Assembly: GCA_001913845.2 (NCBI GenBank)
Contig: MKGP02000041.1
Location: 1 to 64,000, forward strand
Source of the DNA: Limnothrix sp. CACIAM 69d
GTDB taxonomy: Bacteria; Cyanobacteriota; Cyanobacteriia; CACIAM-69d
Length of the DNA: 64,000 bases
Direction of reading: 5' to 3'
Shown here: one piece after another, positions 43,501 to 50,739 of the stretch
Layout of the letters: every line of letters begins with the position of its first letter
Numbering within the stretch: position 1 is the first letter of the stretch
The notes under the pieces: generated by a model
What the model saw: the letters and a program-made list of their open reading frames with translations, nothing else
Databases searched by the model: none
Told to the model about the DNA's origin: nothing
Translations under genes and position numbers: made by a program

Positions 43501-43794
43501 CTGCTGGCTCCCCAGGGCCCCATCTGCCCGATCGCCGTGCCCGTGGCTCCCCATTCAGTGCCCGATGGCCAACCAAGTTTGAACCTGCGCGATCGGTTTG
43601 CGGAACTGCCGATCGAGTGGCGCTTGGCGTTGGATTTAGCCGCCCGCAGCGCCGATGAAGATCAGGTGCGGGTGCTGCTCACGGAGTTACCGCCCGACTA
43701 CCAAGACCTCTGCCAGGCGATCGAGGACTTGCTAGAAAATTTCCAATTAGAACAAATTGCCGATTTGGCGCAACCGCCAACCGTCGCTCCTTAA
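40519..43794 (+). CDS. Hybrid sensor histidine kinase with Cache domain and degenerate receiver
   Basis: This 1091-residue membrane kinase has segments at about 30-52 and 372-393 that flank a large Cache-type extracytoplasmic sensor. A HAMP domain follows (about 394-446), then a PAS domain (455-580), a coiled coil, HisKA with phospho-acceptor His628 in THELRTPLH, and an ATPase domain (NLLDNAFK, then GTGLGLAIG). The receiver-like domain near 885-1000 keeps a phosphorylatable Asp927 in WVDLRLPDG. It lacks the second acidic residue of the metal pocket and the conserved Lys, so it may be inactive. The last 70 residues are a helical region seen in many cyanobacterial hybrid kinases. Start TTG 40519 has AGGAGAG upstream. 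Confidence 0.9.
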   Translation: MKPTAPESPPQVRSQTTAPSAGGGWAVSLRWLIIVPFVIQLVLVVGAIAYLALRSNRTVATENTKQLLQMSSQQAHLQLTNLFRTYNTVAQLQTNDFLTGHWPQGDWRAIEQYLWRRLREFPDLGQLVYSDPQGNLRGVSRLGGWRRFANGQSHNQSVWQWSVSDRGHPAGRPRLYWTSEPQSQAWFNAAVGVGQPTWSSLDQRQQNRNWQWSADWVMHYAWPLYDDRSGRLLGVFSANLNLMTVGQLLRSIPLPPQGQVFVFTDEGTVVATSSDQLPYRVEQRGELNQLHPLSLQSFPDRAIQSAGYYLLDRFGGFRYLPDRTSQLYQFHGKRYLLHLKRSSHPTTPDWWIAVLVPESAFLGDVQETAEIMLLLAGTALLLAMGIGWWTVQQVLRPLEQLNQATRAAARIQFQPVDSNTGVREFDALAQTFNAMAATLRLSFSALQDSKSHLTQVLESLPMGVLVLSQDGSLQYVNSVAGGLLQLPIGLQPLGRTCETLHHRLFLAGSEMQFPMQQLPGVLALEGKTVAPTRLDVQQTHGRRLPLEVLAVPLFDSEQAVTGAIVVLQDITDRKVTEELLVSYNQNLERQVSERTAALAVANHHLAAARDAAEQANRAKTVFLANVTHELRTPLHAILGFGQLLRSRVLGLISAPTDLALEHLDAIARNGSYLLQLIDDLLSIARVETDHLELEPIDFDLLALLSDLHEIFEMRSRSVRVHFQMAVAGTIPHWVKGDGRRLRQILTNLLDNAFKFVGMPGQVTLSVDLGEGDLLVFEISNTGEGIHPEEMTDIFEPFVQAKAGRRLRQGTGLGLAIGQRLALLMGGSLVAESRPGILTVFRLQVPLPRLDGLLAHPEPPARKPLALLKTTTPEPWMGRLLIVDPLLDRGQAYVNYLKQVGLESQCVRHGWDALRQWTSWQPRLLWVDLRLPDGEGLATVRRIRAIERKNLVNHPCAIVAIAPSPQDHHCLQELDCTLLPNSPPLCPLLLDLIRGLLAPQGPICPIAVPVAPHSVPDGQPSLNLRDRFAELPIEWRLALDLAARSADEDQVRVLLTELPPDYQDLCQAIEDLLENFQLEQIADLAQPPTVAP

Positions 43795-43815
43795 CGGCGC
43801 GATCGCCTGGATGGC

Positions 43816-44163
43816 CTAGCCCGTGACACTACTGAGCAGTTCCAGCAAACCGCTGTCCTGTAAGGTTTGGCCAATTTGCTCGGACATTTGCCGACAGTGA
43901 TTATTTTGCTGAAGAGCCAGCTCTTCATTCTTGACAATCAGATTTAAGCGAGCGCGATTGCGAACTTCATCGGCGCGATCGATCACCAATTCCACCGTTA
44001 CCAAACGGTAATAGGACACTTTGCCCGGTCGTTCACGCGCAAGGAGATAATCAACGGTTTTGTGGACGACGTTGAGACCGCAATCGGTCAGCGAGGGTTC
44101 AAGCTGGCCAAGCAGTTGATCTGACGGCTGTGAGAAGGAGAATAGACAGGTATAACGAGCCAT
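43816..44163 (-). CDS. Conserved hypothetical protein, 115 residues
   Basis: The product is soluble, with an alternating pattern that suggests an alpha/beta fold: MARYTCLFSF, then YYRLVTVELVID, then helices to the C-terminus. It has two Cys near residues 6 and 28. I believe it has relatives only in cyanobacteria but I cannot give a function. It is divergent from tmk and convergent with the hybrid kinase gene. Confidence 0.68.
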   Translation of the reverse strand: MARYTCLFSFSQPSDQLLGQLEPSLTDCGLNVVHKTVDYLLARERPGKVSYYRLVTVELVIDRADEVRNRARLNLIVKNEELALQQNNHCRQMSEQIGQTLQDSGLLELLSSVTG

Positions 44164-44206
44164 GAAGATTCGATTGCGTGAAACTGCGTAGAACCGCGTC
44201 CAACCC

Positions 44207-44212
44207 TATAAT
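44207..44212 (+). promoter_or_regulatory. Perfect -10 box before tmk
   Basis: TATAAT lies in the divergent interval between the 115-residue protein gene and tmk, about 125 bases before the tmk start. The -35 region is poor (CTGCGT at 44184-44189). Confidence 0.35.
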
Positions 44213-44336
44213 ACCCAAGCGCTTTTGCTCTCGACTGTGGACTTGGGGCCCGGAACCAAGGGATCGTGAGCAAAACAGAACCAGATCCCAAGGGTTTTGC
44301 TTGGAAAAGCTGGCGATGGGGACGGAAGCAGTTGTT

Positions 44337-45068
44337 ATGGGATTGAACACCATGCCGCGATCGGGTCTGTCACCACTGGATTTATCACCGACAGTTACGA
44401 CAAATCCGGGCCGGTTGGTCACCTTTGAAGGAATTGACGGCGCAGGCAAAACCACCCAACTGGAGCGGGCGGTGGATTGGCTCAAGGCCAGCGGCATTCT
44501 GGGCGATCGCCCCCTGGTGGTGACACGGGAGCCGGGAGGCACGGCCTTGGGTCAACAAATTCGCCACTTGCTCCTGTCGGGCGATTGGGAGGTAGCCGAT
44601 CGCACAGAGCTACTGCTTTATGCGGCCGATCGGGCCCAGCATGTGGCGCAGGTACTGCAACCGGCCTTGGCCGCCGGGGCGTTGGTGGTGAGCGATCGGT
44701 TTGTGGATTCCACCGTGGCCTATCAAGGCTTTGGCCGCCAGCAGGATTTAATTCTGATTGAAACCCTGAACCGCATTGCCACGGCGGGCTTAACCAGTGA
44801 CTTAACCCTGTGGTTTGATGCCTCGATCGACTGTTGCTTGGCCCGGCGGGCGGCGCGGCGGGGCCCGGCCGATCGCCTAGAACGCAGTGCGATCGAGTTC
44901 CATGAACGGGTGCGATCGGGGTTTGCAGCCTTGGCCGCTCAGGATCCCGATCGCGTGGTGCGAATCGCGGCCGATGGAGACCTGGCCGCCACCTTTGCCC
45001 AAACCCAAGCGGTGTTGACCGAACGCTTGGCCCGTTGGTGGCCGGTTCCGGTGCAGCCCGCGCTCTAA
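44337..45068 (+). CDS. tmk: Thymidylate kinase
   Basis: This enzyme of about 243 residues phosphorylates dTMP to dTDP. The P-loop is FEGIDGAGKTTQ, the DR(Y/F) motif is VVSDRFVDSTVAYQG, and the LID region contains RRAARRGPADRLER. The family starts just before GRLVTFEGID, so the N-terminal 20 residues may be an extension. I choose ATG 44337 because GGAAG lies 8 bases upstream; ATG 44316 and 44352 are alternatives. It is followed by holB after 101 bases, a common gene pair. Confidence 0.94.
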   Translation: MGLNTMPRSGLSPLDLSPTVTTNPGRLVTFEGIDGAGKTTQLERAVDWLKASGILGDRPLVVTREPGGTALGQQIRHLLLSGDWEVADRTELLLYAADRAQHVAQVLQPALAAGALVVSDRFVDSTVAYQGFGRQQDLILIETLNRIATAGLTSDLTLWFDASIDCCLARRAARRGPADRLERSAIEFHERVRSGFAALAAQDPDRVVRIAADGDLAATFAQTQAVLTERLARWWPVPVQPAL

Positions 45069-45169
45069 TCGAACAGCCAGGGGAAGGCAGGTCGTTCATG
45101 CAAGTCATTGCGGCCGAGACAACAGGACGGGAACAAGGGGCCATGGGAATGGAGATGGAGGCCGGTTAG

Positions 45170-46156
45170 ATGCTGGAGCCAGCGACGATTCGGGCTAGGT
45201 TTGGGCCCCTGGTGGGTCAAGATTCGGTCATTGATTTTTTGACGATGGCGATCACCCGCGATCGAATTGCGCCGGCCTATCTGTTTGCGGGGCCCGATGG
45301 GGTGGGGCGCAAGCTGGCGGCTGAATGCTTTGGCCAATGGATTCTCTGTCCGCCCGATCGCCCGGAGTTGGCGGCCAGTTTGGGACGACGGGTGCGCGAG
45401 CGAATGCACCCCGATCTGATTTGGCTGGAGCCAACCTACCTCGATCGGGGACAACCAATTTCCATCAGCCAAGCCCAAGCCAGCGGTCTGGAAAAGAAAA
45501 CACCGCCCCAAGTGCGCCTAGAACAAATTCGCCAATTGGCCACCAGCCTCGGCCGGCCACCCATGGAAGCGCCCCGATCGTTCGTGGTGATTGAAGCGGC
45601 CCAAACCATGGCCGAAGGGGCCGCCAATGCCCTTTTAAAAACCCTCGAAGAACCGGGCCGCGCCACCATCATTCTGTTGGCTCCTGGCCCCGAGGCGATT
45701 TTGCCCACCTTGGTTTCCCGTTGCGCCCGGGTTTCCTTTCGCCGGTTGGCTCCCTCGGAGTTGATCCAAGTGCTCGATCGGGCGGGCCATGGCGACTTGC
45801 GCGACTCTCCCGAAGTGTTGGCCTTGGCCCAGGGCTGTCCCGGCCAGGCGATCGCCCATTGGCAACGGTTGCAAACCCTGCCGGAGGACTTGCTGATGGC
45901 CCTGCGCCAACCGCCCCAGTCCCCCTTTGCGGCCCTGGATTTGGCAAGGCAGCTCGATAAGGCGATCGACCTGGAGCAGCAACTGTGGCTGGTGAACTAT
46001 CTGCAACAAACCTGGTGGCAACAGGGCGATCGGCCTTGGCCCCAGCGCGATCGGGCCCTGCGTCGCTTGGAAGCCCTCCGCAAGCAACTGATGGGCTATG
46101 TGCAACCTCGCTTGGCCTGGGAAGTGGCCCTGATGGAACTGGCCCAAGGAGCCTAA
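45170..46156 (+). CDS. holB: DNA polymerase III delta' subunit
   Basis: This 328-residue clamp-loader subunit has the AAA+ fold. The P-loop-like region is degenerate (AGPDGVGRKLAA), as is usual for delta'. An ATPase-like sensor region shows VIEAAQTMAEGAANALLKTLEEPG, quoted only as core ANALLKTLEEP, followed by the SRC-type motif TLVSRCARVSF. The Cys zinc module of other clamp-loader subunits is reduced to LCPPDRPEL here. ATG 45170 follows GGAGG. It pairs with tmk upstream. Confidence 0.93.
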   Translation: MLEPATIRARFGPLVGQDSVIDFLTMAITRDRIAPAYLFAGPDGVGRKLAAECFGQWILCPPDRPELAASLGRRVRERMHPDLIWLEPTYLDRGQPISISQAQASGLEKKTPPQVRLEQIRQLATSLGRPPMEAPRSFVVIEAAQTMAEGAANALLKTLEEPGRATIILLAPGPEAILPTLVSRCARVSFRRLAPSELIQVLDRAGHGDLRDSPEVLALAQGCPGQAIAHWQRLQTLPEDLLMALRQPPQSPFAALDLARQLDKAIDLEQQLWLVNYLQQTWWQQGDRPWPQRDRALRRLEALRKQLMGYVQPRLAWEVALMELAQGA

Positions 46157-46490
46157 TTTCAGAACAGCATTCACGCCGACTTTTGAGGAGCGGCCTAGAA
46201 TGGCCGTAACAGCCCGATCGCCCATTGTTGAACCCGATGATCGATCCCTAAGTCGCCCCCAAGTTGCCCCCAAATCGCCACCCTCGAATGATCCGGGTTT
46301 CCATCCCCCCACCCAGAACAAGAGTTCAAGAGCCATTGCGCTAACAGTTTCCGGCACGGCTTCCAGTGCTGCCTTAGCCCTCGTTTGGGTCACCGTTTCG
46401 GAACAGTTCTGGTTGGTTGGGCCATGCCCAGTGCGGTTCCAGGCTGGCTATGGGCCTTGCGTTTGCACCGCCTCAGGAGGTTTTGTCACC
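46157..46490. other. Intergenic region before the GerMN gene
   Basis: The frame of the GerMN gene is open back to ATG 46200, which also has a GAGGAG nearby. The extra 97 residues resemble nothing I know and the stronger site is at 46491, so I leave the region as non-coding. Confidence 0.45.
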
Positions 46491-47177
46491 ATGTCCGATC
46501 GTCCCCGTCGCAATCTACCCATCAGTCTTGTGGCCGCCGTTGGTTCAACGGCCGTGGCGGTGGGGGCCGGCGTTGCCTGGTGGAACGCTTCCATGGCCCC
46601 CACCTCACCCCCCAGCCCTTCCGCCGCAACGACAATTCCCAGCCCCAGCCCTTCGGTGGCGGCCAGCGTTGCCCCCACGCCGCCCCCCAGCGCCGTGCCC
46701 CAATCACCGAAGGCAACTCCTGCCCCTGCGGCCACCGCCCCGATCGCTGAACAGTCCCAGGTCTATTGGCTGAAGGACACGGGAACCCATTTTGTGATGG
46801 CGGGTCAGCCGGCCAAAACCGTGGCCAGCAGTGAGCCAGATGAGGTGTTGCGCGGGGCGATCGAGCAAGTTTTGGCCGGGCAACCCACCGACAACAACTT
46901 AAGCAGCGCCATTCCCATCAGCACCAAGCTGTTGGACGTGAGGATCGCACCGGAAGGGGTGCGAGTGAACCTGTCGTCGGAATTTACCAGCGGTGGCGGC
47001 AGTGCCTCGATGATGGGACGGTTAGGGCAAATTGTTTACACGGCCAGCACGTTGAATCCCGCTGCGAAGGTTTGGATTTTGGTGGAAGGCCAACCCTTGA
47101 CGGTGTTGGGAGGCGAGGGTTTGGAAGTGCCGCAACCGATCGACCGAGCCACATTCGATCGACAATTTAAGCCTTAA
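46491..47177 (+). CDS. GerMN domain protein
   Basis: This 228-residue protein has one N-terminal membrane anchor (about residues 11-31), a Pro/Ser/Ala spacer and a GerMN domain (about 90-215). Family features are the VYWLKD strand, the helix VLRGAIEQVLAG, and the strand VRVNLSSEF followed by SMMGRLGQIVYTAST. GerMN proteins occur in spore-forming bacteria and in many other groups, where they are linked to the cell wall; cyanobacterial function is unknown. ATG 46491 has CAGGAGG 10 bases upstream. The product should face the periplasm. Confidence 0.84.
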   Translation: MSDRPRRNLPISLVAAVGSTAVAVGAGVAWWNASMAPTSPPSPSAATTIPSPSPSVAASVAPTPPPSAVPQSPKATPAPAATAPIAEQSQVYWLKDTGTHFVMAGQPAKTVASSEPDEVLRGAIEQVLAGQPTDNNLSSAIPISTKLLDVRIAPEGVRVNLSSEFTSGGGSASMMGRLGQIVYTASTLNPAAKVWILVEGQPLTVLGGEGLEVPQPIDRATFDRQFKP

Positions 47178-47220
47178 CTTAAGCCTTAGCGATCCGTTTC
47201 TTCTCGATCGACCATTCACC

Positions 47221-47667
47221 ATGACCCAAGAACCCAACCCCACAGCGGAAACGGGATCCAACCGTGACGCTGCCGTCACCTATGAGGGCGGTTGCCATTG
47301 CGGAGCCGTGCGCTTTCAGGTGCAAGGGCCATCGCCCTTACAGGTGCAGTCTTGCAATTGTTCCATCTGCGACAAAACGGGATTTTTGCATTTGCTCGTT
47401 CCCCGATCGCGCTTTCAACTGTTGCGGGGCGAAACGGCATTAACCACCTACACCTTCAACACGGGCACGGCCAAACATTTGTTTTGTCGCACCTGTGGCA
47501 TCAAGTCGTTTTATGTGCCCCGATCGCACCCGGATGGCTATAGCGTGAATGCCCGCTGCCTGGATGGAGTTGATTTAGCCGATCCGGCACAGGTGCTGAT
47601 TGAACCCTTTGATGGGCGCAATTGGGAAGCCAATATTGACACCCTGAGGGCAGCCACGGCGAATTAG
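47221..47667 (+). CDS. GFA/CENP-V domain protein
   Basis: This 148-residue protein belongs to the glutathione-dependent formaldehyde-activating (GFA) family. The zinc-binding cysteines are visible in GGCHCGAVRF (about 23-32), CNCSICDKTG (about 45-54) and FCRTCGIKSFY (about 91-101). The family binds zinc and in some cases glutathione-linked formaldehyde; the true substrate is usually unknown. It begins 43 bases after the GerMN gene and may be in the same transcript. Confidence 0.88.
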   Translation: MTQEPNPTAETGSNRDAAVTYEGGCHCGAVRFQVQGPSPLQVQSCNCSICDKTGFLHLLVPRSRFQLLRGETALTTYTFNTGTAKHLFCRTCGIKSFYVPRSHPDGYSVNARCLDGVDLADPAQVLIEPFDGRNWEANIDTLRAATAN

Positions 47668-47839
47668 CGCCAGAATTCAGCCCCGACGCTGAGGGATGAT
47701 TGACGACGATTGATCCAGAATCCTTGCTGATACGGACGATCGCCCGGACAGGTTCGCCAGGAGCCGAATCGATCGGTTAGACCGGAACTATCCGCCCGAT
47801 CGCCTCTGGGGCGATCGGTCTTTGCCCTGGCCCCATCCC

Positions 47840-49189
47840 ATGACCCCATCGCCTGAGCCTGTCGCCCATCCCGAGCCAAACGAGCCTGAATTAATCAAAC
47901 CTGAATTAACCAAACCTGAACACAACCTCCTGTGGCGGCCCGTGTTGGGATTGGCGGGATTACAAGGAGCCATTTCCCTGGCTTGGGTGCTGTATCGGTT
48001 TTATTTACCCCAGTTGTTGGCGGCCGTGGGGTTGCCGGGGGTTGATCGGGCGGTGTTGATTTTGGAAGATGGCCTGGCGGCAGTATTGGAGCCGGTGATT
48101 GGAGGCTTGAGCGATCGGGCCCGGTTGCGCGTGGGCAGCCGCTATCCCCTGGTGGTGGCGGGGGTGGGGCTGACGGTGTTGATGTTTGGGGCCATGGTGG
48201 CGGCGACGTTGGGGCGCGGGGCAATCATTCAAGGCCTGTTGATGGTGACTGTGGTGCTGTGGGCGGTGGCCATGGCGGTGTTTCGATCGCCCGCGATCGC
48301 CCTCATTGGTCAATACGCCTTGAGCAGTCAACTGCCCCAGGCCAACAGTCTGCTGGTTTTGTCGGCGGGCTTGGTGGGGGCGGTGGCTCCCTTGGCTCGC
48401 GATCGCGTTTTGCAGTTGGGCCCGGCCTACGCCTTTGGGTTGGGATCGTTGGCCCTGGTGGCGGCGGCGGGAGTCTTGCAATTGGCGGGGCCCGATCGGG
48501 TCTTGGGAGCCAGCGCCGTTGCCCAAAACCGTCCTGGGCCGGTTCGCTGGGGAGAAGTCGTCCGGCTGTTGGGATTGGGGGCGGCCGTGGGTTGGGGGTT
48601 GCGGCTGTTTTTTGGCATTGTGCCCGCTGCCTTGCAAAGCCAGTTGCCCCAATGGCCCAGCAGTGTAATTGGGTTGGGGGTGGGTCTGACGGTGGCGATC
48701 GGGGCGTTGGTGATGGGGCTGTTGGCGGGCCGGTGGGGCAATCGATCGGTGATGTTGGCGGGGGCGATCGCCTTGGGGATGGGGCTGCCAATGCTGACGC
48801 TGACGCAATTGGGCATCATCACTTGGCCGCTGGCGTTGGTGATGATGGTGGCCTGGGCGGGGCTGTTCAATGGGGGCATTCCGCTGGCGATCGACCTGAT
48901 GCCCGATCGGGTGGGATTGGGGATTGGGTGCTTTTTTGGTGGTTTTGCGGCCGTGAATGCCCTGCTGAGTGCCACGGGGTTGCCGCTACATCCTGGTCAG
49001 GCGGCGGGTTCCTTTGCGGTGGCGGCGGGTTGGCTCATTTGGTCACCCGTGACAACGGGGCCGATCGAGCCAATCGAGTTCATTGAAGAATTGATCGAAC
49101 CGATCAAACCGCCGAATTCTGCAACAAGTTCTGCAACGAATTCAGAACCCACCGCTCCCCCTACCAAGGGCGACGGGCCGCTTGATTAA
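47840..49189 (+). CDS. MFS transporter, GPH/SLC45-like
   Basis: This 449-residue permease has about twelve membrane segments from residue 35 to 410, with hydrophilic ends. The loop between segments 2 and 3 reads GGLSDRARLRVGSRYP, which resembles the sugar-cation (GPH/SLC45) type of MFS signature. The C-terminal tail is acidic and proline-rich with repeats of IEPIE/IEEL. The substrate is unknown. ATG 47840 is preferred; a TTG at 47822 gives six more residues. The 3' end overlaps the end of the convergent modB gene by 29 bases. Confidence 0.82.
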   Translation: MTPSPEPVAHPEPNEPELIKPELTKPEHNLLWRPVLGLAGLQGAISLAWVLYRFYLPQLLAAVGLPGVDRAVLILEDGLAAVLEPVIGGLSDRARLRVGSRYPLVVAGVGLTVLMFGAMVAATLGRGAIIQGLLMVTVVLWAVAMAVFRSPAIALIGQYALSSQLPQANSLLVLSAGLVGAVAPLARDRVLQLGPAYAFGLGSLALVAAAGVLQLAGPDRVLGASAVAQNRPGPVRWGEVVRLLGLGAAVGWGLRLFFGIVPAALQSQLPQWPSSVIGLGVGLTVAIGALVMGLLAGRWGNRSVMLAGAIALGMGLPMLTLTQLGIITWPLALVMMVAWAGLFNGGIPLAIDLMPDRVGLGIGCFFGGFAAVNALLSATGLPLHPGQAAGSFAVAAGWLIWSPVTTGPIEPIEFIEELIEPIKPPNSATSSATNSEPTAPPTKGDGPLD

Positions 49190-49844
49190 GCCCCACAATT
49201 GCCAGCAGGGCCATCGCGATCGATAACCACACCCACAGTTGGGCCCGGGGCCAGTCACCCGCTTCCACGGCGGCAAAAATGGCACTGGGAATGGTTTGGG
49301 TGCGGCCGGGAATATTGCCCGCCAACATCACCGTGGCCCCAAATTCTCCGAGCGATCGGGCGAAGGTGAGCAAGGCCGCCGCCACCAAGCCCGATCGGGC
49401 CAGGGGCAGCCGCACCCGCCAAAAAATTTGCCAACCATTCAGGCCCAAGGTGCGTGCGGCCCGCAGCAGGTCGGGATCCAACTGTTCAAAGGTGGAAAGC
49501 AAGGTGCGATAGGCCAAGGGAAAGGCCACCACCGTGGCCGCCACCACCGTGCCCAAAGGCGAAAACACCACCGACACCCCGATCGATTCCAAAGCCAACC
49601 CGATCGGCCCCTGGCGACCCAACAACACCAACAGCCCAAACCCCACCACCGTCGGCGGCAACACCAGCGGCAACACCAACACCGTATCGATCGCGCTGCG
49701 CCAGGGTTCCCGACAGGACAGCATCGCCCAGGCAATCAGCAAGCCCAAGCTCACGGCCAACCCCGTAGCCCAGAGGGCCGCCCCCACGGACAAACTCCAA
49801 GGCGACCAATCCCACTGGGTCACCCCACTGGCAAGGCTAGTCAT
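49161..49844 (-). CDS. modB: Molybdate ABC transporter permease
   Basis: This 227-residue inner membrane permease imports molybdate together with ModA. It has five membrane segments, with the EAA-like ATPase contact loop in LRAARTLGLNGWQIFWRVRLP (core AARTLGLNGW at about 130-145) and the family pattern FARSLGEFGATVMLAGNIPG. The start ATG 49844 overlaps the modA stop by four bases (ATGA), so the two are co-translated. No modC ATPase gene is adjacent in this window. Molybdenum supports nitrate reductase in cyanobacteria. Confidence 0.93.
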   Translation of the reverse strand: MTSLASGVTQWDWSPWSLSVGAALWATGLAVSLGLLIAWAMLSCREPWRSAIDTVLVLPLVLPPTVVGFGLLVLLGRQGPIGLALESIGVSVVFSPLGTVVAATVVAFPLAYRTLLSTFEQLDPDLLRAARTLGLNGWQIFWRVRLPLARSGLVAAALLTFARSLGEFGATVMLAGNIPGRTQTIPSAIFAAVEAGDWPRAQLWVWLSIAMALLAIVGLNQAARRPW

Positions 49845-50704
49845 GAATGGGCGGGCGATCGCTCAGGAGCAGCCACCGGATGCGGCAAGGGTGAGGCACT
49901 CCCAAAGCTCAGGGGCACAAACCCATAGCGGACAAAGATCGATCGGGCGGTGGGTTTCCCCAACCAGTCAGCAAATTGGCGAGCGGCGGCCGGTTGGCGC
50001 GTTTTGGTCATCACCGCGATCGGGTAAGTGATGGGCGGATGGGATCCCGGCGGCGCATCCCCCACCACCACCAACCCCTCTGGCGGCTCAATCGATCGGC
50101 GCACATCGGAGGCATACACCACCCCCGCATCCGCATTGCCGGTCACCACCGCCGTCAACACCTGTCTGACATCCTGGCCCAAAACCAACTTCGGCTGCAC
50201 GGCTTTCCAAAGATCCAAAGACACCAACGTGGCGCGGGCATAGCGACCGACCGGCACTCGCTCCGGATCCCCGATCGCCAAGAATTTCACCTCCGGCCGG
50301 GTCACGTCTTGCCACTTGCGCAGGGGAACCCCGGGCCGGGCCACCAAGACCAACTCATTGGAAAGCAAATCTCGTTGGGTTGCCGAATCCACCAGGCCCG
50401 CCCCCGCCAACTCCGCCATAGTTTTGGCATCGGCTGAAATGAACAGATCCACCGGGGCCCCTTGCAAAATTTGCTGCTTGAGCGCACCGGAGGAACCGAA
50501 ATTGAGGCTTAACTGCACCGTGGGTTCGACCAGGCGATATTCCGCTTGCAGGGTGGTGAGGGCGGGTTGCAAGCTGGCGGCGGCGGAAACGGTCAGGGTT
50601 TGTTGGGGTTTTGCTTGGCCATTGGAGCCGTTCCAGTCCACACGACATCCCGCCACCATGCCCACGATCAGACCCATGACCCAAAAGCGCCAATTCGCCA
50701 GCAT
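49841..50704 (-). CDS. modA: Molybdate-binding periplasmic protein
   Basis: This 287-residue protein has a signal sequence with a lipobox-like MVAGC at about residues 16-20. A ModA-type binding domain follows: VSAAASLQPALTTLQAEY, then LSLNFGSSGALKQQILQGAP and VDLFISAD, then the GVVYASD motif. Serines and backbone amides of these loops bind the oxyanion. The C-terminal 25 residues are extra. It probably begins a modA-modB transcript and lies 35 bases after the GT2 gene on the same strand. Confidence 0.93.
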   Translation of the reverse strand: MLANWRFWVMGLIVGMVAGCRVDWNGSNGQAKPQQTLTVSAAASLQPALTTLQAEYRLVEPTVQLSLNFGSSGALKQQILQGAPVDLFISADAKTMAELAGAGLVDSATQRDLLSNELVLVARPGVPLRKWQDVTRPEVKFLAIGDPERVPVGRYARATLVSLDLWKAVQPKLVLGQDVRQVLTAVVTGNADAGVVYASDVRRSIEPPEGLVVVGDAPPGSHPPITYPIAVMTKTRQPAAARQFADWLGKPTARSIFVRYGFVPLSFGSASPLPHPVAAPERSPAHS

Positions 50705-50739
50705 ATGCCCTCTTTTAGATGTGCTTTTTGATGTGCTGC

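Noticed and set aside
46200-46490. N-terminal extension of the GerMN protein
   Set aside because: A stronger Shine-Dalgarno and a typical membrane anchor start at 46491; the extension resembles no known domain.
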